Shown piece by piece: positions 24,516 through 31,673 of a DNA stretch of 33,027 bases. Made by a program: the position numbers and the translations under genes. Every line of letters starts with the position of its first letter. Positions within the stretch are counted from its first letter, which is position 1. The notes under the pieces were generated by a model. The model was not told the DNA's origin. It was given only the letters and a program-made list of their open reading frames with translations, and did not search any database. The stretch is from Candidatus Obscuribacterales bacterium (lineage in GTDB: Bacteria; Cyanobacteriota; Vampirovibrionia; Obscuribacterales; Obscuribacteraceae): contig JAIETE010000237.1 of NCBI GenBank assembly GCA_019745505.1, positions 1 to 33,027 on the forward strand, written 5' to 3'.

Positions 24516-24797
24516 ATGATTTCACCTACCTTCAAGGAATCGAGCTGCAAAATTGAATCGGTACAAAGAGAAAATTTCGAAGCCGCAGCGCTTCAAGCAA
24601 AAATGCACAGTCCTAGCGAACTTGTGCAGAAACGTTACCTGGATTCAAAAGCAGCTCTCATGAAAAGTTACGAGCAGGTTGGTGTGAAAGAACTAGCGAG
24701 TGCACAAATTTTTTCGATCCATCTAGAGCAAATTGAAACGATGCTCGCTCTGACAATAGCAAGCATTGGCTTGATGCTTACGATGTTGAACAACTAA
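24516..24797 (+). CDS. Small helical protein with hydrophobic C-terminus
   Basis: A 93-residue, all-helix-like protein. Residues 1-60 are amphipathic and charged; residues 72-91 are hydrophobic (TMLALTIASIGLMLTMLNN lies in this part) and could be a tail anchor. Start 24516 is chosen because GGAGG lies six bases upstream; the in-frame ATG-like start at 24489 lacks such a site. The length and build (helical body with hydrophobic end) recall small secreted or needle-type subunits, but no motif proves it. A pho-box-like promoter precedes it; a hairpin with a T-rich tail follows about 90 bases after the stop. Confidence 0.65.
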   Translation: MISPTFKESSCKIESVQRENFEAAALQAKMHSPSELVQKRYLDSKAALMKSYEQVGVKELASAQIFSIHLEQIETMLALTIASIGLMLTMLNN

Positions 24798-24886
24798 ATT
24801 TCGAACACCTGATTTCAAGCCCTGCATTTTATATGGATTTTACATTCGTCAGGATATAAAAGTAAGCGTGAAGATGATGTGCACTG

Positions 24887-24916
24887 GCTCGAGCAACAGC
24901 TCGAGTCTTTTGCTTT
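24887..24916 (+). terminator. Terminator of the 93-residue gene
   Basis: GCTCGAGC (24887-24894) and GCTCGAGT (24899-24906) pair around AACA and are followed by CTTTTGCTTTT. An outer CACTGG/CCAGTG pairing (about 24883 and 24925) could extend the fold. Confidence 0.6.
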
Positions 24917-25042
24917 TATGGCACCCAGTGAAACATAAGGATGATGATTCGATTACAATTCGAGTCATCCCTTATTCGCTTGCCCCTTTAGAATCAGCCG
25001 CATGTAGCAGATTTAGCAATCACGGCTTCGCATCAAAAGTTC

Positions 25043-25074
25043 AGATGCCATCACATCAAATGCTGATGGCATCT
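25043..25074 (+). other. Perfect 11-bp inverted repeat
   Basis: AGATGCCATCA and TGATGGCATCT form a perfect stem with a 10-base loop. No T-run follows, so it is not a standard terminator. Confidence 0.5.
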
Positions 25075-25105
25075 AAGTAGCTAAATCCGCGCAGTGGTGA
25101 TTCGA

Positions 25106-25131
25106 ATTGGGGTACACCCCAATAATCTTTT
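25106..25131 (+). terminator. Possible terminator hairpin
   Basis: ATTGGGG and CCCCAAT form a 7-bp stem with loop TACA, followed by AATCTTTTG on the plus strand. Confidence 0.5.
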
Positions 25132-25169
25132 GCGAACACCTCTATTACTTCTTTTAGTATAATACTGTC

Positions 25170-25210
25170 AAAAAAAGTAGGCAAAAGCTCGAGCCAGCGC
25201 CCGAGCTTTT
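25170..25210 (-). terminator. Terminator of the 62-residue gene
   Basis: AAAAGCTCG (25183-25191) and CGAGCTTTT (25202-25210). The minus strand continues GCCTACTTTTTTTG. It starts 18 bases past the stop at 25228. Confidence 0.7.
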
Positions 25211-25227
25211 ACCAATCAACAGTCATC

Positions 25228-25416
25228 CTAACGAGCCATCTCGTATTGCTTGAGAAGGCTCAGGAGCCTGCTCCTAAAGTGCTGCATGCGCGCATCGATC
25301 GCACGACAGCGAGCGAGCAATCTTGCCTCCCTACGTGCTGCAAAGTCTGCTCGCCTTTTGTCGCGCAAATCCAGGATCTCTCTGTATTCACGCGGATCAT
25401 AGCCATCGTGTGACAT
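25228..25416 (-). CDS. Small Arg-rich helical protein
   Basis: A 62-residue, very basic protein (MSHDGYDPREYREILDLRDK at the start; many Arg and Ala after it), predicted to be one long amphipathic helix or helical hairpin. AAGGGG stands before ATG 25416 at an acceptable distance, and a terminator follows at once. It is the last of three small minus-strand genes. It could bind nucleic acid, but no motif shows this. Not recognised. Confidence 0.6.
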   Translation of the reverse strand: MSHDGYDPREYREILDLRDKRRADFAARREARLLARCRAIDARMQHFRSRLLSLLKQYEMAR

Positions 25417-25514
25417 GGTATTTTTCCCCTTTTAGTCCTAAATTCTACGGAACAGGAATGTCTGCTTCACCGGGATTCGCCCCACATCAGGGGCCAATTT
25501 CGTAGTAATTCCCG

Positions 25515-25880
25515 TCACGGCTGTCCGGCACGTGCATTGGCAAACGCCCACGATCGCTTCACGCTACGTGCGGCTTGTCGAGACAAATCACGAGCCTTTG
25601 AACGCTGCCTGCGCAGATGCCGTTGCGAACGCTTGTCGGCATCATATTCCGCGCGATTTTGCGGAATATGAAAAATTAGAGAGCCCTCGCCTGAGAGCTG
25701 CGCCTCGAATATGTGAAAGGGGGTTTCACCTCTCTGTTGCACGTTGCTATCCGCGCCAGACAATTCGCACGGACGAACCCGCTTTGCTGTTTCGTCAGCC
25801 ATCTCTGCCAACGAAACTGCATCCGCCTGCGGCTGTTGAGACAGCAACAGGAGGAAGATGCGTTGGAATGGAAAACTCAT
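25515..25880 (-). CDS. Small hypothetical protein, hydrophobic N-terminus and basic C-terminus
   Basis: A 121-residue frame with a perfect AGGAG seven bases before ATG 25880, the main reason to accept it. The N-terminus MSFPFQRIFLLLLSQQPQADA looks like a short signal or membrane helix; the C-terminal 50 residues are Arg-rich (KRSQRHLRRQRSKARDLSRQ). An 11-bp perfect inverted repeat (25642-25671) falls inside the coding part. The overlapping plus-strand frame (25532-25924) lacks a ribosome site. Not recognised. Confidence 0.5.
   Translation of the reverse strand: MSFPFQRIFLLLLSQQPQADAVSLAEMADETAKRVRPCELSGADSNVQQRGETPFHIFEAQLSGEGSLIFHIPQNRAEYDADKRSQRHLRRQRSKARDLSRQAARSVKRSWAFANARAGQP
25642..25671. 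repeat. Perfect inverted repeat inside a small gene
   Basis: TCATATTCCGC and GCGGAATATGA pair over 11 bp around an 8-base loop GCGATTTT. It lies in the middle of the 121-residue coding frame. Confidence 0.55.
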
Positions 25881-26005
25881 TATTTTTCTCCTATAAGTCG
25901 GGTCCCAAAGGACGCGTTCACTAACCAGCATTTGCGGTGGCGATTGCAACCCGAGTACGACTCATGAATGCAAGACGCAGCCGAGATAGTCAGCAAAACG
26001 CCAAA

Positions 26006-26404
26006 TCAGTCATGGTCGAAGCCGACCATAACAACCTCACGCCGTCCAGGCGTGTCGCTTACATGAAATTTGGTGTCTCGTTGCAAGCAATCGCCCATGG
26101 ATTCTGCTTGCCTGGACATGTAGGCGGCAACAAGCTTTCGCTTCCCGCAAACGGCCACGCGCAAATTGCGACAGTTCTTGTTTGCGTCGCGAAAAGCCAT
26201 GCTCAAATAACTGTGTTCGAGCAACTGTAGCACTGCCGACATTTGATTCGCACTTAGATTCAAGGACGCAAGATACAGGCGTTCCTCTTCACTTAACCCG
26301 ATCGCACTTTCAAGCATGCCATCGACATTTGAAAGAGTAACGCCCGAGCACTCTTCACTGAGGCCGAGGCTACTCTCAACAGAATCAGGAAACCCAATGT
26401 TCAT
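26006..26404 (-). CDS. Small hypothetical protein
   Basis: A 132-residue soluble protein starting MNIGFPDSVESSLGLSEECS, with helical stretches rich in Ser, Leu and Glu (LSEEERLYLASLNLSANQMS) and a basic later half. AGAGGA stands eight bases before ATG 26404; a longer reading from 26536 has no site and its extra part looks like noise. It is the first of three small minus-strand genes (next 125 and then 98 bases away), perhaps one transcript. No pho-box-like site was found. Not recognised. Confidence 0.6.
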   Translation of the reverse strand: MNIGFPDSVESSLGLSEECSGVTLSNVDGMLESAIGLSEEERLYLASLNLSANQMSAVLQLLEHSYLSMAFRDANKNCRNLRVAVCGKRKLVAAYMSRQAESMGDCLQRDTKFHVSDTPGRREVVMVGFDHD

Positions 26405-26490
26405 GACCAAAGTCCTCTTGTTCTGGTTGCAGACTCTCCAGGCAGTCGCGGAGAACTTTTCAGATATTCTCCACAGCTGTATGGGTGTGT

Positions 26491-26519
26491 TCGCGCCGAC
26501 AGAGTTATTGTCGGCGCGA
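26491..26519. other. Perfect 11-bp hairpin
   Basis: TCGCGCCGACA and TGTCGGCGCGA pair around GAGTTAT, about 90 bases before the 132-residue gene and about 30 bases past the S49 remnant. Neither side has a T-run. It may end the upstream operon or be an operator. Confidence 0.45.
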
Positions 26520-26550
26520 CGCAGACTTGCCACCACATTTCGTGGCGTGA

Positions 26551-26642
26551 TCAGAGCCCTAGGTTAGGACCGGACAGCCTGGCAATCACACGATCGACAA
26601 TGTTCATCGCAATGCCGGTGGTGTAATTGAAGATCGGTAGCT
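26551..26642 (-). pseudogene. Remnant of a second S49 (SohB-like) peptidase gene
   Basis: Right after the M50 gene stop, a minus-strand frame reads LPIFNYTTGIAMNIVDRVIA, then RLSGPNLGL and a stop. The real SohB-like gene, 1.2 kb away, ends PFFNYTTGIAMNIVDRVIAR and then LTDTSIRL. Fifty-nine bases are identical (26575-26633 and 27849-27907) while the last codons differ. In-frame TAA precedes the remnant and no start is left. This is best read as the 3' end of a lost duplicate, or as a local copying event that took the end of the gene. Confidence 0.7.
26575..26633 (-). repeat. 59-bp direct repeat, copy 1
   Basis: Identical, in the same orientation, to 27849-27907, the 3' coding end of the SohB-like gene. 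The copies flank the M50 gene. Confidence 0.9.
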
Positions 26643-26648
26643 TTTACG

Positions 26649-27749
26649 TCAGTGAAAAACATTCAGCGAGCTGACCCAGAAGAGAGACAAAGCAAGAACA
26701 CCGGCGAGCCCGAGATAAACAGAACCGATGAGAAACCGCTTTGCCGAACTAACCTGATAATAGAGATCGACCTCATTTTCCACCGGATTGAGATCCTCGA
26801 GGAGTCGCTCCCTCGCGGTTTCGACCTTCTTGCGAAATTCCTCTTTCGGCCCTCTATATTCGCTACTGGACTCGAAGTCGACTCTGCCTTCCAAGTAGCC
26901 CTCCGCTTGCTCCAACAGCCATTCTTTGTAAACACGCTCGGATTCGGCGTTTTGCCTGGCGCGCTTGCACGTCAAATAGCTCAAGAAGAGCAAGGTCGTC
27001 AGAACCAGAACGAGAAAGCTGCCCCACCACACGGCAATTGCCACAGTACCGAGGGCGCAGGAGAGCCAGAATTCGGGTTTGAATTCGTACCAGTTCTCGT
27101 TGATTTCGCTGAGCGCGGCAAGGAAGATCAGAAGCAGAAACACATCCTGACCGCGCAGTGCCAGCCAGAGCAGAACCGCCAGTCCAACCAGCCAGAAACC
27201 TCGCCAGACAGCGCCTACTATGCGACCACCATCGAGTGGAGATACCGGAAGCAAGTTGAACAGATTGACGACAAACCCGACGGAAGCGCCCCAAAGCCAG
27301 AGCTTGTCACCAGTCCAGAAGTACACCGGCAAACATGCATAGGCAGCCAGAGCGCCCAGCACCGGACCAGCCAGCGCCATGCAGGCCTCTTTCTCCGCAT
27401 CTTCAGGTTTGCTTCTGATACTTATGAGCGCACCGAGAAAGGGAACGAACATAGGCAGGCTAGTTTCGATCCCCAATTTTCTAGCCGTCCAGTAATGACC
27501 CATCTCGTGAGCCAGCAGGAGAACAACGAAGAGAATCGCGCCGGACAGGCCGAGTTTGCTCGTCCACCAATAGGCAAGAATGCTGACTAGCATGGAGATG
27601 ATGCTGACGGCTCCTTTGAACTTGAAGACGGCAGCGACATACTTGCCACCACCCAGAACAAGAGCGCCGACCACCGCAAGATGACCGGCCGCGCGCGCCC
27701 CGATCGCACTAAAAGCGCTTCGCGCCTCTGATTGAAGATCGATTTTCAT
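26649..27749 (-). CDS. Site-2 protease family (M50) membrane metalloprotease
   Basis: A 366-residue membrane protein. Zinc motif HEMGH (81-85) lies at the end of a hydrophobic helix, and NLLPVSPLDGG (165-175) supplies the third ligand, as in short PDZ-less site-2 proteases. About five to six membrane helices cover residues 20-255; a charged, helical cytoplasm-like part (about 260-335) follows and one further helix closes the protein. It should cut membrane-embedded substrates. AAGGA lies seven bases before ATG 27749. It follows the SohB-like gene by 75 bases on the same strand, so the two may be one transcript. It is flanked by the 59-bp repeats. Confidence 0.88.
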   Translation of the reverse strand: MKIDLQSEARSAFSAIGARAAGHLAVVGALVLGGGKYVAAVFKFKGAVSIISMLVSILAYWWTSKLGLSGAILFVVLLLAHEMGHYWTARKLGIETSLPMFVPFLGALISIRSKPEDAEKEACMALAGPVLGALAAYACLPVYFWTGDKLWLWGASVGFVVNLFNLLPVSPLDGGRIVGAVWRGFWLVGLAVLLWLALRGQDVFLLLIFLAALSEINENWYEFKPEFWLSCALGTVAIAVWWGSFLVLVLTTLLFLSYLTCKRARQNAESERVYKEWLLEQAEGYLEGRVDFESSSEYRGPKEEFRKKVETARERLLEDLNPVENEVDLYYQVSSAKRFLIGSVYLGLAGVLALSLFWVSSLNVFH

Positions 27750-27824
27750 GACAGCGTCCTTTCACTACAGACGAAGGTAAGTAGCCTCCGGCGGCCAAAA
27801 GAATCGGTCGCCGGAAGATCTGGA

Positions 27825-28793
27825 TCAAAGACGGATACTCGTATCCGTCAGCCTGGCAATCACACGATCGACAATGTTCATCGCAATGCCGGTGGTGTAA
27901 TTGAAGAAGGGAGTCGCGAACTTGGACTTTCTGGCAGAAAGAAAAACGAGATCCCTCTCGTAATTCAAAGCCGAGAGATACTCGATGCTGGAGCCCAGCT
28001 CGTCGACAAGACCAAACCCTCTCTCCATGCTCTCCTGCGCCGACCAGCTGTCGCCGTCGCAAATCTCCTCGGACACATTGGGACGATGCTTTCTCACCGC
28101 ATTGATGAAGATGCGGTGAATCACCTCCAATTTCTTGGTGGTAAAATCTCGTCCTTCCTCGGTGACAGGGTCGGTGGCCGTGAGCATGCGCTTATGCTCG
28201 CCCGAAGCCAGAGTCACCGACTCAATGCGGAGCAACTGCAAAAGTCCGCTGTAGTTGAGCAGGTGGGCGGCAACCCCGATGCTGCCGATCATCGCCAGCG
28301 GCGCGGCGACGATCTTCGTTGCCGGTGCCACCGTCAGATAGCCGCCCGAAGCGCCGAACTGATCGATGCAAGCCGTGACAGAAACGCCTGCATTGCGCAT
28401 GCGCTCCATGTGAGCGTACATCAGTCCGTAAGGAGGCACACTGCCGCCCGGCGAGGTGAGGCAGACGACGACTTCCGAGAGATGGTCCGCGTTTTCCACG
28501 ACTTCATCGGCGAGCAAGCCGAACAAATCGTGCCCTTCGGCATGCAAATTGCCGTCAAAACTGATGACGGCAGCCGGCTTCTCAGTCGCTTTTTTGAAAA
28601 GGCTCCGACGCTTGGTACGCGCATCGGCGCCCTTCAGCTTGCGCGTGCGACGGGAATAACCGGTAGTCTCATGAATCTTGCTGAGTTCGCCCCGCTCGAA
28701 CTTAGTCTTTACAGCAGCCAGCACTTTTTTCAGCAGAGGAAAGAGCACAAAGAGGATGAGGGCGATCGCCATCATGATTGCATTAGTGTCCAT
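27825..28793 (-). CDS. sohB: SohB/SppA-like S49 family peptidase
   Basis: A 322-residue membrane-anchored serine protease of the SppA/SohB type, which degrades signal peptides or other membrane-bound peptides. It has one N-terminal membrane helix (4-28), a basic linker, then the ClpP-like core: CLTSPGGSV (111-119), nucleophile Ser149 in FGASGGYL, and general base Lys201 in GEHKRML. The Ser-Lys spacing of 52 equals that of E. coli SohB as I remember it. AAAGGA lies before ATG 28793. Its leader holds two strong hairpins (28826-28896). Its last 20 codons are repeated downstream of the M50 gene. Confidence 0.9.
   Translation of the reverse strand: MDTNAIMMAIALILFVLFPLLKKVLAAVKTKFERGELSKIHETTGYSRRTRKLKGADARTKRRSLFKKATEKPAAVISFDGNLHAEGHDLFGLLADEVVENADHLSEVVVCLTSPGGSVPPYGLMYAHMERMRNAGVSVTACIDQFGASGGYLTVAPATKIVAAPLAMIGSIGVAAHLLNYSGLLQLLRIESVTLASGEHKRMLTATDPVTEEGRDFTTKKLEVIHRIFINAVRKHRPNVSEEICDGDSWSAQESMERGFGLVDELGSSIEYLSALNYERDLVFLSARKSKFATPFFNYTTGIAMNIVDRVIARLTDTSIRL
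27849..27907 (-). repeat. 59-bp direct repeat, copy 2
   Basis: The 3' coding end of the SohB-like gene, identical to 26575-26633. Confidence 0.9.
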
Positions 28794-28825
28794 TTTTCTA
28801 GTCCTTTTCTATTGGAGTTACACTC

Positions 28826-28896
28826 AGAGCGGCGTGGCAAAACTTTTTTGCACGCCGCTCTAAATCGAGAACCGCCTTGCCGAATAGCGAGGCGGT
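28826..28896 (-). promoter_or_regulatory. Two stacked hairpins in the sohB leader
   Basis: Hairpin one: AGAGCGGCGTG (28826-28836) and CACGCCGCTCT (28851-28861), extended inside by CAAAA/TTTTG. Hairpin two: ACCGCCT (28871-28877) and AGGCGGT (28890-28896). They lie between the terminator of the upstream gene and the sohB start, so they would be in the sohB leader or form part of a read-through transcript. Confidence 0.5.
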
Positions 28897-28930
28897 AGAA
28901 ATAACAAAACGCATGCCTGCAGGCACGCGT
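28897..28930 (-). terminator. Terminator of the four-helix membrane protein gene
   Basis: ACGCATGCC and GGCACGCGT (28909-28917, 28922-28930) pair with one mismatch around TGCA; the minus strand continues TTTTGTTATTTC. It lies 15 bases past the stop at 28945. Confidence 0.7.
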
Positions 28931-28944
28931 CTTGACTTCATTTC

Positions 28945-29352
28945 CTAGTCAGCCGCTCGCTCACCCCAGGGCAGGTCGCCAAAGACGACACCGAGAATCA
29001 CGACGATGGAGCCGACGACAAACCAGAAGAATAGCTCCACAAACACCGACGTATACGGGAAATAGGTCGGCGCAAAGGATGCAGCCAGGATGATCGCCAC
29101 TCCGCAGAGGACGGTTTCGCAGATATGGACAAACGCCGGCAGCCAGAGCCCCTGCTCTGGAATTTTAAAATAGCGTATTGCCAGCTTGCGCGAAACAACG
29201 GTGACGAACATGACTAGCAGAGCCAGAAGGGCTTTCGCTCCAGAGTCGAAGATGCCCAAGTCGAACCTGGTTAATTCCTCCGGCGGGACAAACGAATAGC
29301 CGAAGCCGATAGCGCAAAGGAGGAGGGCGACCAGGATAGATTTGCTTTGCAT
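28945..29352 (-). CDS. Small four-helix membrane protein
   Basis: A 135-residue protein with four predicted membrane helices (about 4-22, 40-56, 74-94 and 104-126; for example ALLALLVMFVTVVS and WFVVGSIVVILGVVFG). AAGGA stands before ATG 29352, which is preferred to the longer reading from 29391. It lies between the 524-residue gene and the protease pair, on the same strand. Not recognised; perhaps a partner of the neighbouring proteases. Confidence 0.7.
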   Translation of the reverse strand: MQSKSILVALLLCAIGFGYSFVPPEELTRFDLGIFDSGAKALLALLVMFVTVVSRKLAIRYFKIPEQGLWLPAFVHICETVLCGVAIILAASFAPTYFPYTSVFVELFFWFVVGSIVVILGVVFGDLPWGERAAD

Positions 29353-29424
29353 GCTATTTCCTTTCGTTTCTTCAAGAATTGCGAACTGCACACTGCGTGT
29401 TCAAACACCGCTGCAGTTTGCGAA

Positions 29425-29452
29425 CAAGGGCGGGAGGAATTTCCCGCCCTTG
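29425..29452 (-). terminator. Hairpin 3' of the 524-residue gene
   Basis: CAAGGGCGGGA and TCCCGCCCTTG form a perfect 11-bp stem with loop GGAATT, six bases past the stop at 29459. The minus strand has no T-run after it, so it may protect the mRNA end rather than terminate. Confidence 0.5.
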
Positions 29453-29458
29453 CCAGAA

Positions 29459-31033
29459 TCAAGCGCTGGCAATAGTTTCCGCAAGCTTCACTTGCCACCC
29501 GGGCGTATGAAGAATGCGTATTGCTCCGCTCTTGATCAGAGCCTGACGCGTTACTTCTTCGCGCGCCAGCCTGTGAGCGTCTTCCTTTGAACGGAAGACG
29601 TAAATAGCACCGGGACCGGGATTGTCGACCACATAGAGACATTGCCCATTGCGCTCGACAATGAAGACAACGCATTTGCCGACGGCAATAGCGTCAACTC
29701 CATCCCCCTGCCACATCTGTTTTTCTTTGACCATCCGCTCGATCTCCGACTTGATCGTGCGTTTGATCTCCTCCTGACGCTCTGTCAGTTTCACACGCTC
29801 GACGACCCGGCGACGCCAGGTCTCTTGCCTGCAATAATCAAGGAGCTCGTCCATGATCTTTCCTTCCAGTCCCTGGAGGAAGGTCTCCCAATACCCGGCC
29901 GGAACCGCAGCAATAGGGAATTTCCGCCACTCGAGACCTTCCGGTCTGCGCCTGGGGAACCAAAGCCTTCCATCGGTCATGTAGTCCCCAGCCCACTGGA
30001 AGCGCGTCTGGCCATCGGCGTCATGCTTCAGCTCGTCGATCAACCTCCTGCGTTCGAGCTTGGCGCGAGCTTCGGCATTGATCTCCTCGGCTCTGGTAAG
30101 CATCGCCTGAGCGATGCTTTTGACCGACGCCAGCTCCCTGTTATTTAGCTGGTCGAGCGAAGTTATGACGAAAGAAGCGGTCACCTTTCCACTCCGCTTC
30201 TCGCGCCCGATTACTCGGGGAAACCGCTCCGGCGCAGTGCCGGACCAGACCACCGACCACTCGACTTTCTTCGCTTGAGCGTAAGCCGCCTCAGCCTTCT
30301 CGATCGCATCCAGCACGCTCTTCTTGGTCTGCTCCGTCCATCCCTGGGGTATGTCGCCTCGAGAGCGAATGGAAATGACCTCGAGATCGATCGGATCATC
30401 AAAGCCAGTCCTTTTCTTGTGGACAACTCTGATGAGCAGCTCGCCGGTGTCAAGGTTGCTCAAGTTCTTTATCTCGAACCAATCGCAGGCCTCGGACGCC
30501 TTCTTGAGCCAGTTGGCGCGAGAGGCGGCGATCAAATTCAAGTGGTCTTCCACCTTCTGCTTGACCCAGAGAGGCCAGCAGCCGGGCAAGTCCGACTTCG
30601 CTCTTATCTCGAAATCGCTCCTTCCCTTCTCTTGCGAACCGCATCTGGTCTTCACTGTGACCAGAACGACCGGCTCGCCGTTAGCGACCTTTCTCTCGCA
30701 TATGTCGAAGTGAAGTCGATCTTGAACTATCTCCACTTTTCGCTGACCCGTCGCCTTGTTTTCGCCGACGACAGGAGCAACGAACAAAACGCCTCTCGAC
30801 GGATCGTCAGGCATAGTGTCGTTAATGATTTTGCAGAGCAGGATATCGCCATGTCGCGGCTTTAGGGTCGCAGTCTTCATGACGAAAACCACTTTGCGAG
30901 CAGCCGGATGCAAGCCCCTAATTCCGCGCACCATCTGACCAGTTCGTTCGTCCCGCCGTTCAAAGCTCGTAAACTTGAAGGTGAGAACATCACCCTTTTT
31001 CAGGGTGCCGGCAATTCGCGTAGCTGCGTTCAT
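29459..31033 (-). CDS. Large soluble hypothetical protein
   Basis: A 524-residue protein without signal peptide or membrane segment, rich in charged residues. The N-terminus looks like a small beta-barrel (GTLKKGDVLTFKFTSFERRD, then VVFVMKTATLKPRHGDILLC); a mixed middle follows; residues 330-365 and 430-465 are long charged helices; the last 70 residues are alpha/beta (CLYVVDNPGPGAIYVFRSKE). Start 31033 is chosen because AGGAGA lies seven bases upstream; the longer frame to 31126 reads like noise. It may head the minus-strand run of 524-residue gene, membrane protein, sohB and M50 gene, though hairpins lie between them. Not recognised. Confidence 0.75.
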   Translation of the reverse strand: MNAATRIAGTLKKGDVLTFKFTSFERRDERTGQMVRGIRGLHPAARKVVFVMKTATLKPRHGDILLCKIINDTMPDDPSRGVLFVAPVVGENKATGQRKVEIVQDRLHFDICERKVANGEPVVLVTVKTRCGSQEKGRSDFEIRAKSDLPGCWPLWVKQKVEDHLNLIAASRANWLKKASEACDWFEIKNLSNLDTGELLIRVVHKKRTGFDDPIDLEVISIRSRGDIPQGWTEQTKKSVLDAIEKAEAAYAQAKKVEWSVVWSGTAPERFPRVIGREKRSGKVTASFVITSLDQLNNRELASVKSIAQAMLTRAEEINAEARAKLERRRLIDELKHDADGQTRFQWAGDYMTDGRLWFPRRRPEGLEWRKFPIAAVPAGYWETFLQGLEGKIMDELLDYCRQETWRRRVVERVKLTERQEEIKRTIKSEIERMVKEKQMWQGDGVDAIAVGKCVVFIVERNGQCLYVVDNPGPGAIYVFRSKEDAHRLAREEVTRQALIKSGAIRILHTPGWQVKLAETIASA

Positions 31034-31406
31034 TTGAGTTCTCCTGTTTCTAACAAGCCGAACAGAGTTGCAGATACAACCGCTATATGTGCGGTCGGAA
31101 CCTATGCAGCAAACTACTGCGTGCAATATTGCTTGGTCAGGAATTGGTCTATGTTTGCTTGCGCTTTAAAGCTCCACGTGAAAAAAATGTCGAAGGATAA
31201 TTCCAACATATTGATCTGCATCCCATTAATGCAAGCTCACAAACATGCGCATACGAACCGCCAAACCAGGCAGGTTCAAACTTACAAAGACTCAGCAGGT
31301 GAGCTTTTGGGGGCTCATGCGACCATTCCAAAGACGCGCTCTTGCCGAAATCCGCCAAAATCTTTTTCCGGATCATGTCAATGAATATTTTGCTCAGCTA
31401 GCACAC

Positions 31407-31441
31407 GCGTAGTGACACCATGCACAATGGCATCGCTACGC
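31407..31441. other. Imperfect long hairpin
   Basis: GCGTAG and CTACGC close a fold with inner pairs GA/TC and CCAT/ATGG around GCACA. No T-run on either side. Confidence 0.4.
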
Positions 31442-31576
31442 CAGCCAGAAATCACTGCATAACAAGGCTATCACATCTGCAAATGATTGATTCAGACTGC
31501 TATCATTAGGGGATTTCGGAGCATCGCACGGAATCGCGAGCGGCGCTAACTATAACACCGTATCCGGTGGCACAAT

Positions 31577-31610
31577 ACAAAACAGCGCGACCGAGAAAAC
31601 TCAGTCGCGC
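31577..31610 (-). terminator. Terminator of the predicted small RNA
   Basis: GCGCGACCGAG and CTCAGTCGCGC form an 11-bp stem (one G-T type pair) with loop AAAA; the minus strand continues TGTTTTGT. Confidence 0.65.
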
Positions 31611-31667
31611 CGCATTAATTTAGGCACCATATTTGGTGACAACGTCTAATAGAGACACACAGTCAAT
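31577..31667 (-). ncRNA. Predicted small RNA downstream of the repeat-protein gene
   Basis: The promoter element at 31674-31707 (-10 TAATCT) points left into a stretch without ORF. After a 5' part containing a small hairpin (CACCA/TGGTG near 31623-31636), a terminator (31585-31610) follows with TGTTTTGT. The predicted transcript is about 90 nt. The layout (orphan gene stop, promoter element, short RNA, hairpin) repeats that at 12727-12853. Confidence 0.5.
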
Positions 31668-31673
31668 AGAGAA

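Larger units (their letters stand above)
24798..25227. other. Gene-free stretch with a series of hairpins
   Basis: Downstream of the 93-residue gene the plus strand can form five separate hairpins within 250 bases: 24887-24906, 24939-24970 (imperfect), 25043-25074, 25106-25123 and 25183-25210. The first and the last two have T-rich tails. The short frames here look like noise. It may be a long structured 3' tail or a separate structured RNA. Confidence 0.5.

Noticed and set aside
24868..25080. Plus-strand frame of 70 codons over the hairpin series
   Set aside because: It runs through the terminator and several hairpins, and has no ribosome site.
25532..25924. Plus-strand frame of 130 codons overlapping the 121-residue minus gene
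   Set aside because: No ribosome site, while the minus frame has a perfect AGGAG seven bases before its start.
26652..27590. Long plus-strand frame (312 codons) opposite the M50 gene
   Set aside because: The catalytic motifs lie on the minus strand; the plus frame has shadow-like composition.
27732..28898. Long plus-strand frame (388 codons) opposite the SohB-like gene
   Set aside because: S49 catalytic residues and a good ribosome site are on the minus strand; the plus frame resembles nothing.
31149..31376. Minus-strand frame of 75 codons in the 31-kb gap
   Set aside because: No ribosome site or promoter box, and an odd Cys/Trp-rich composition.
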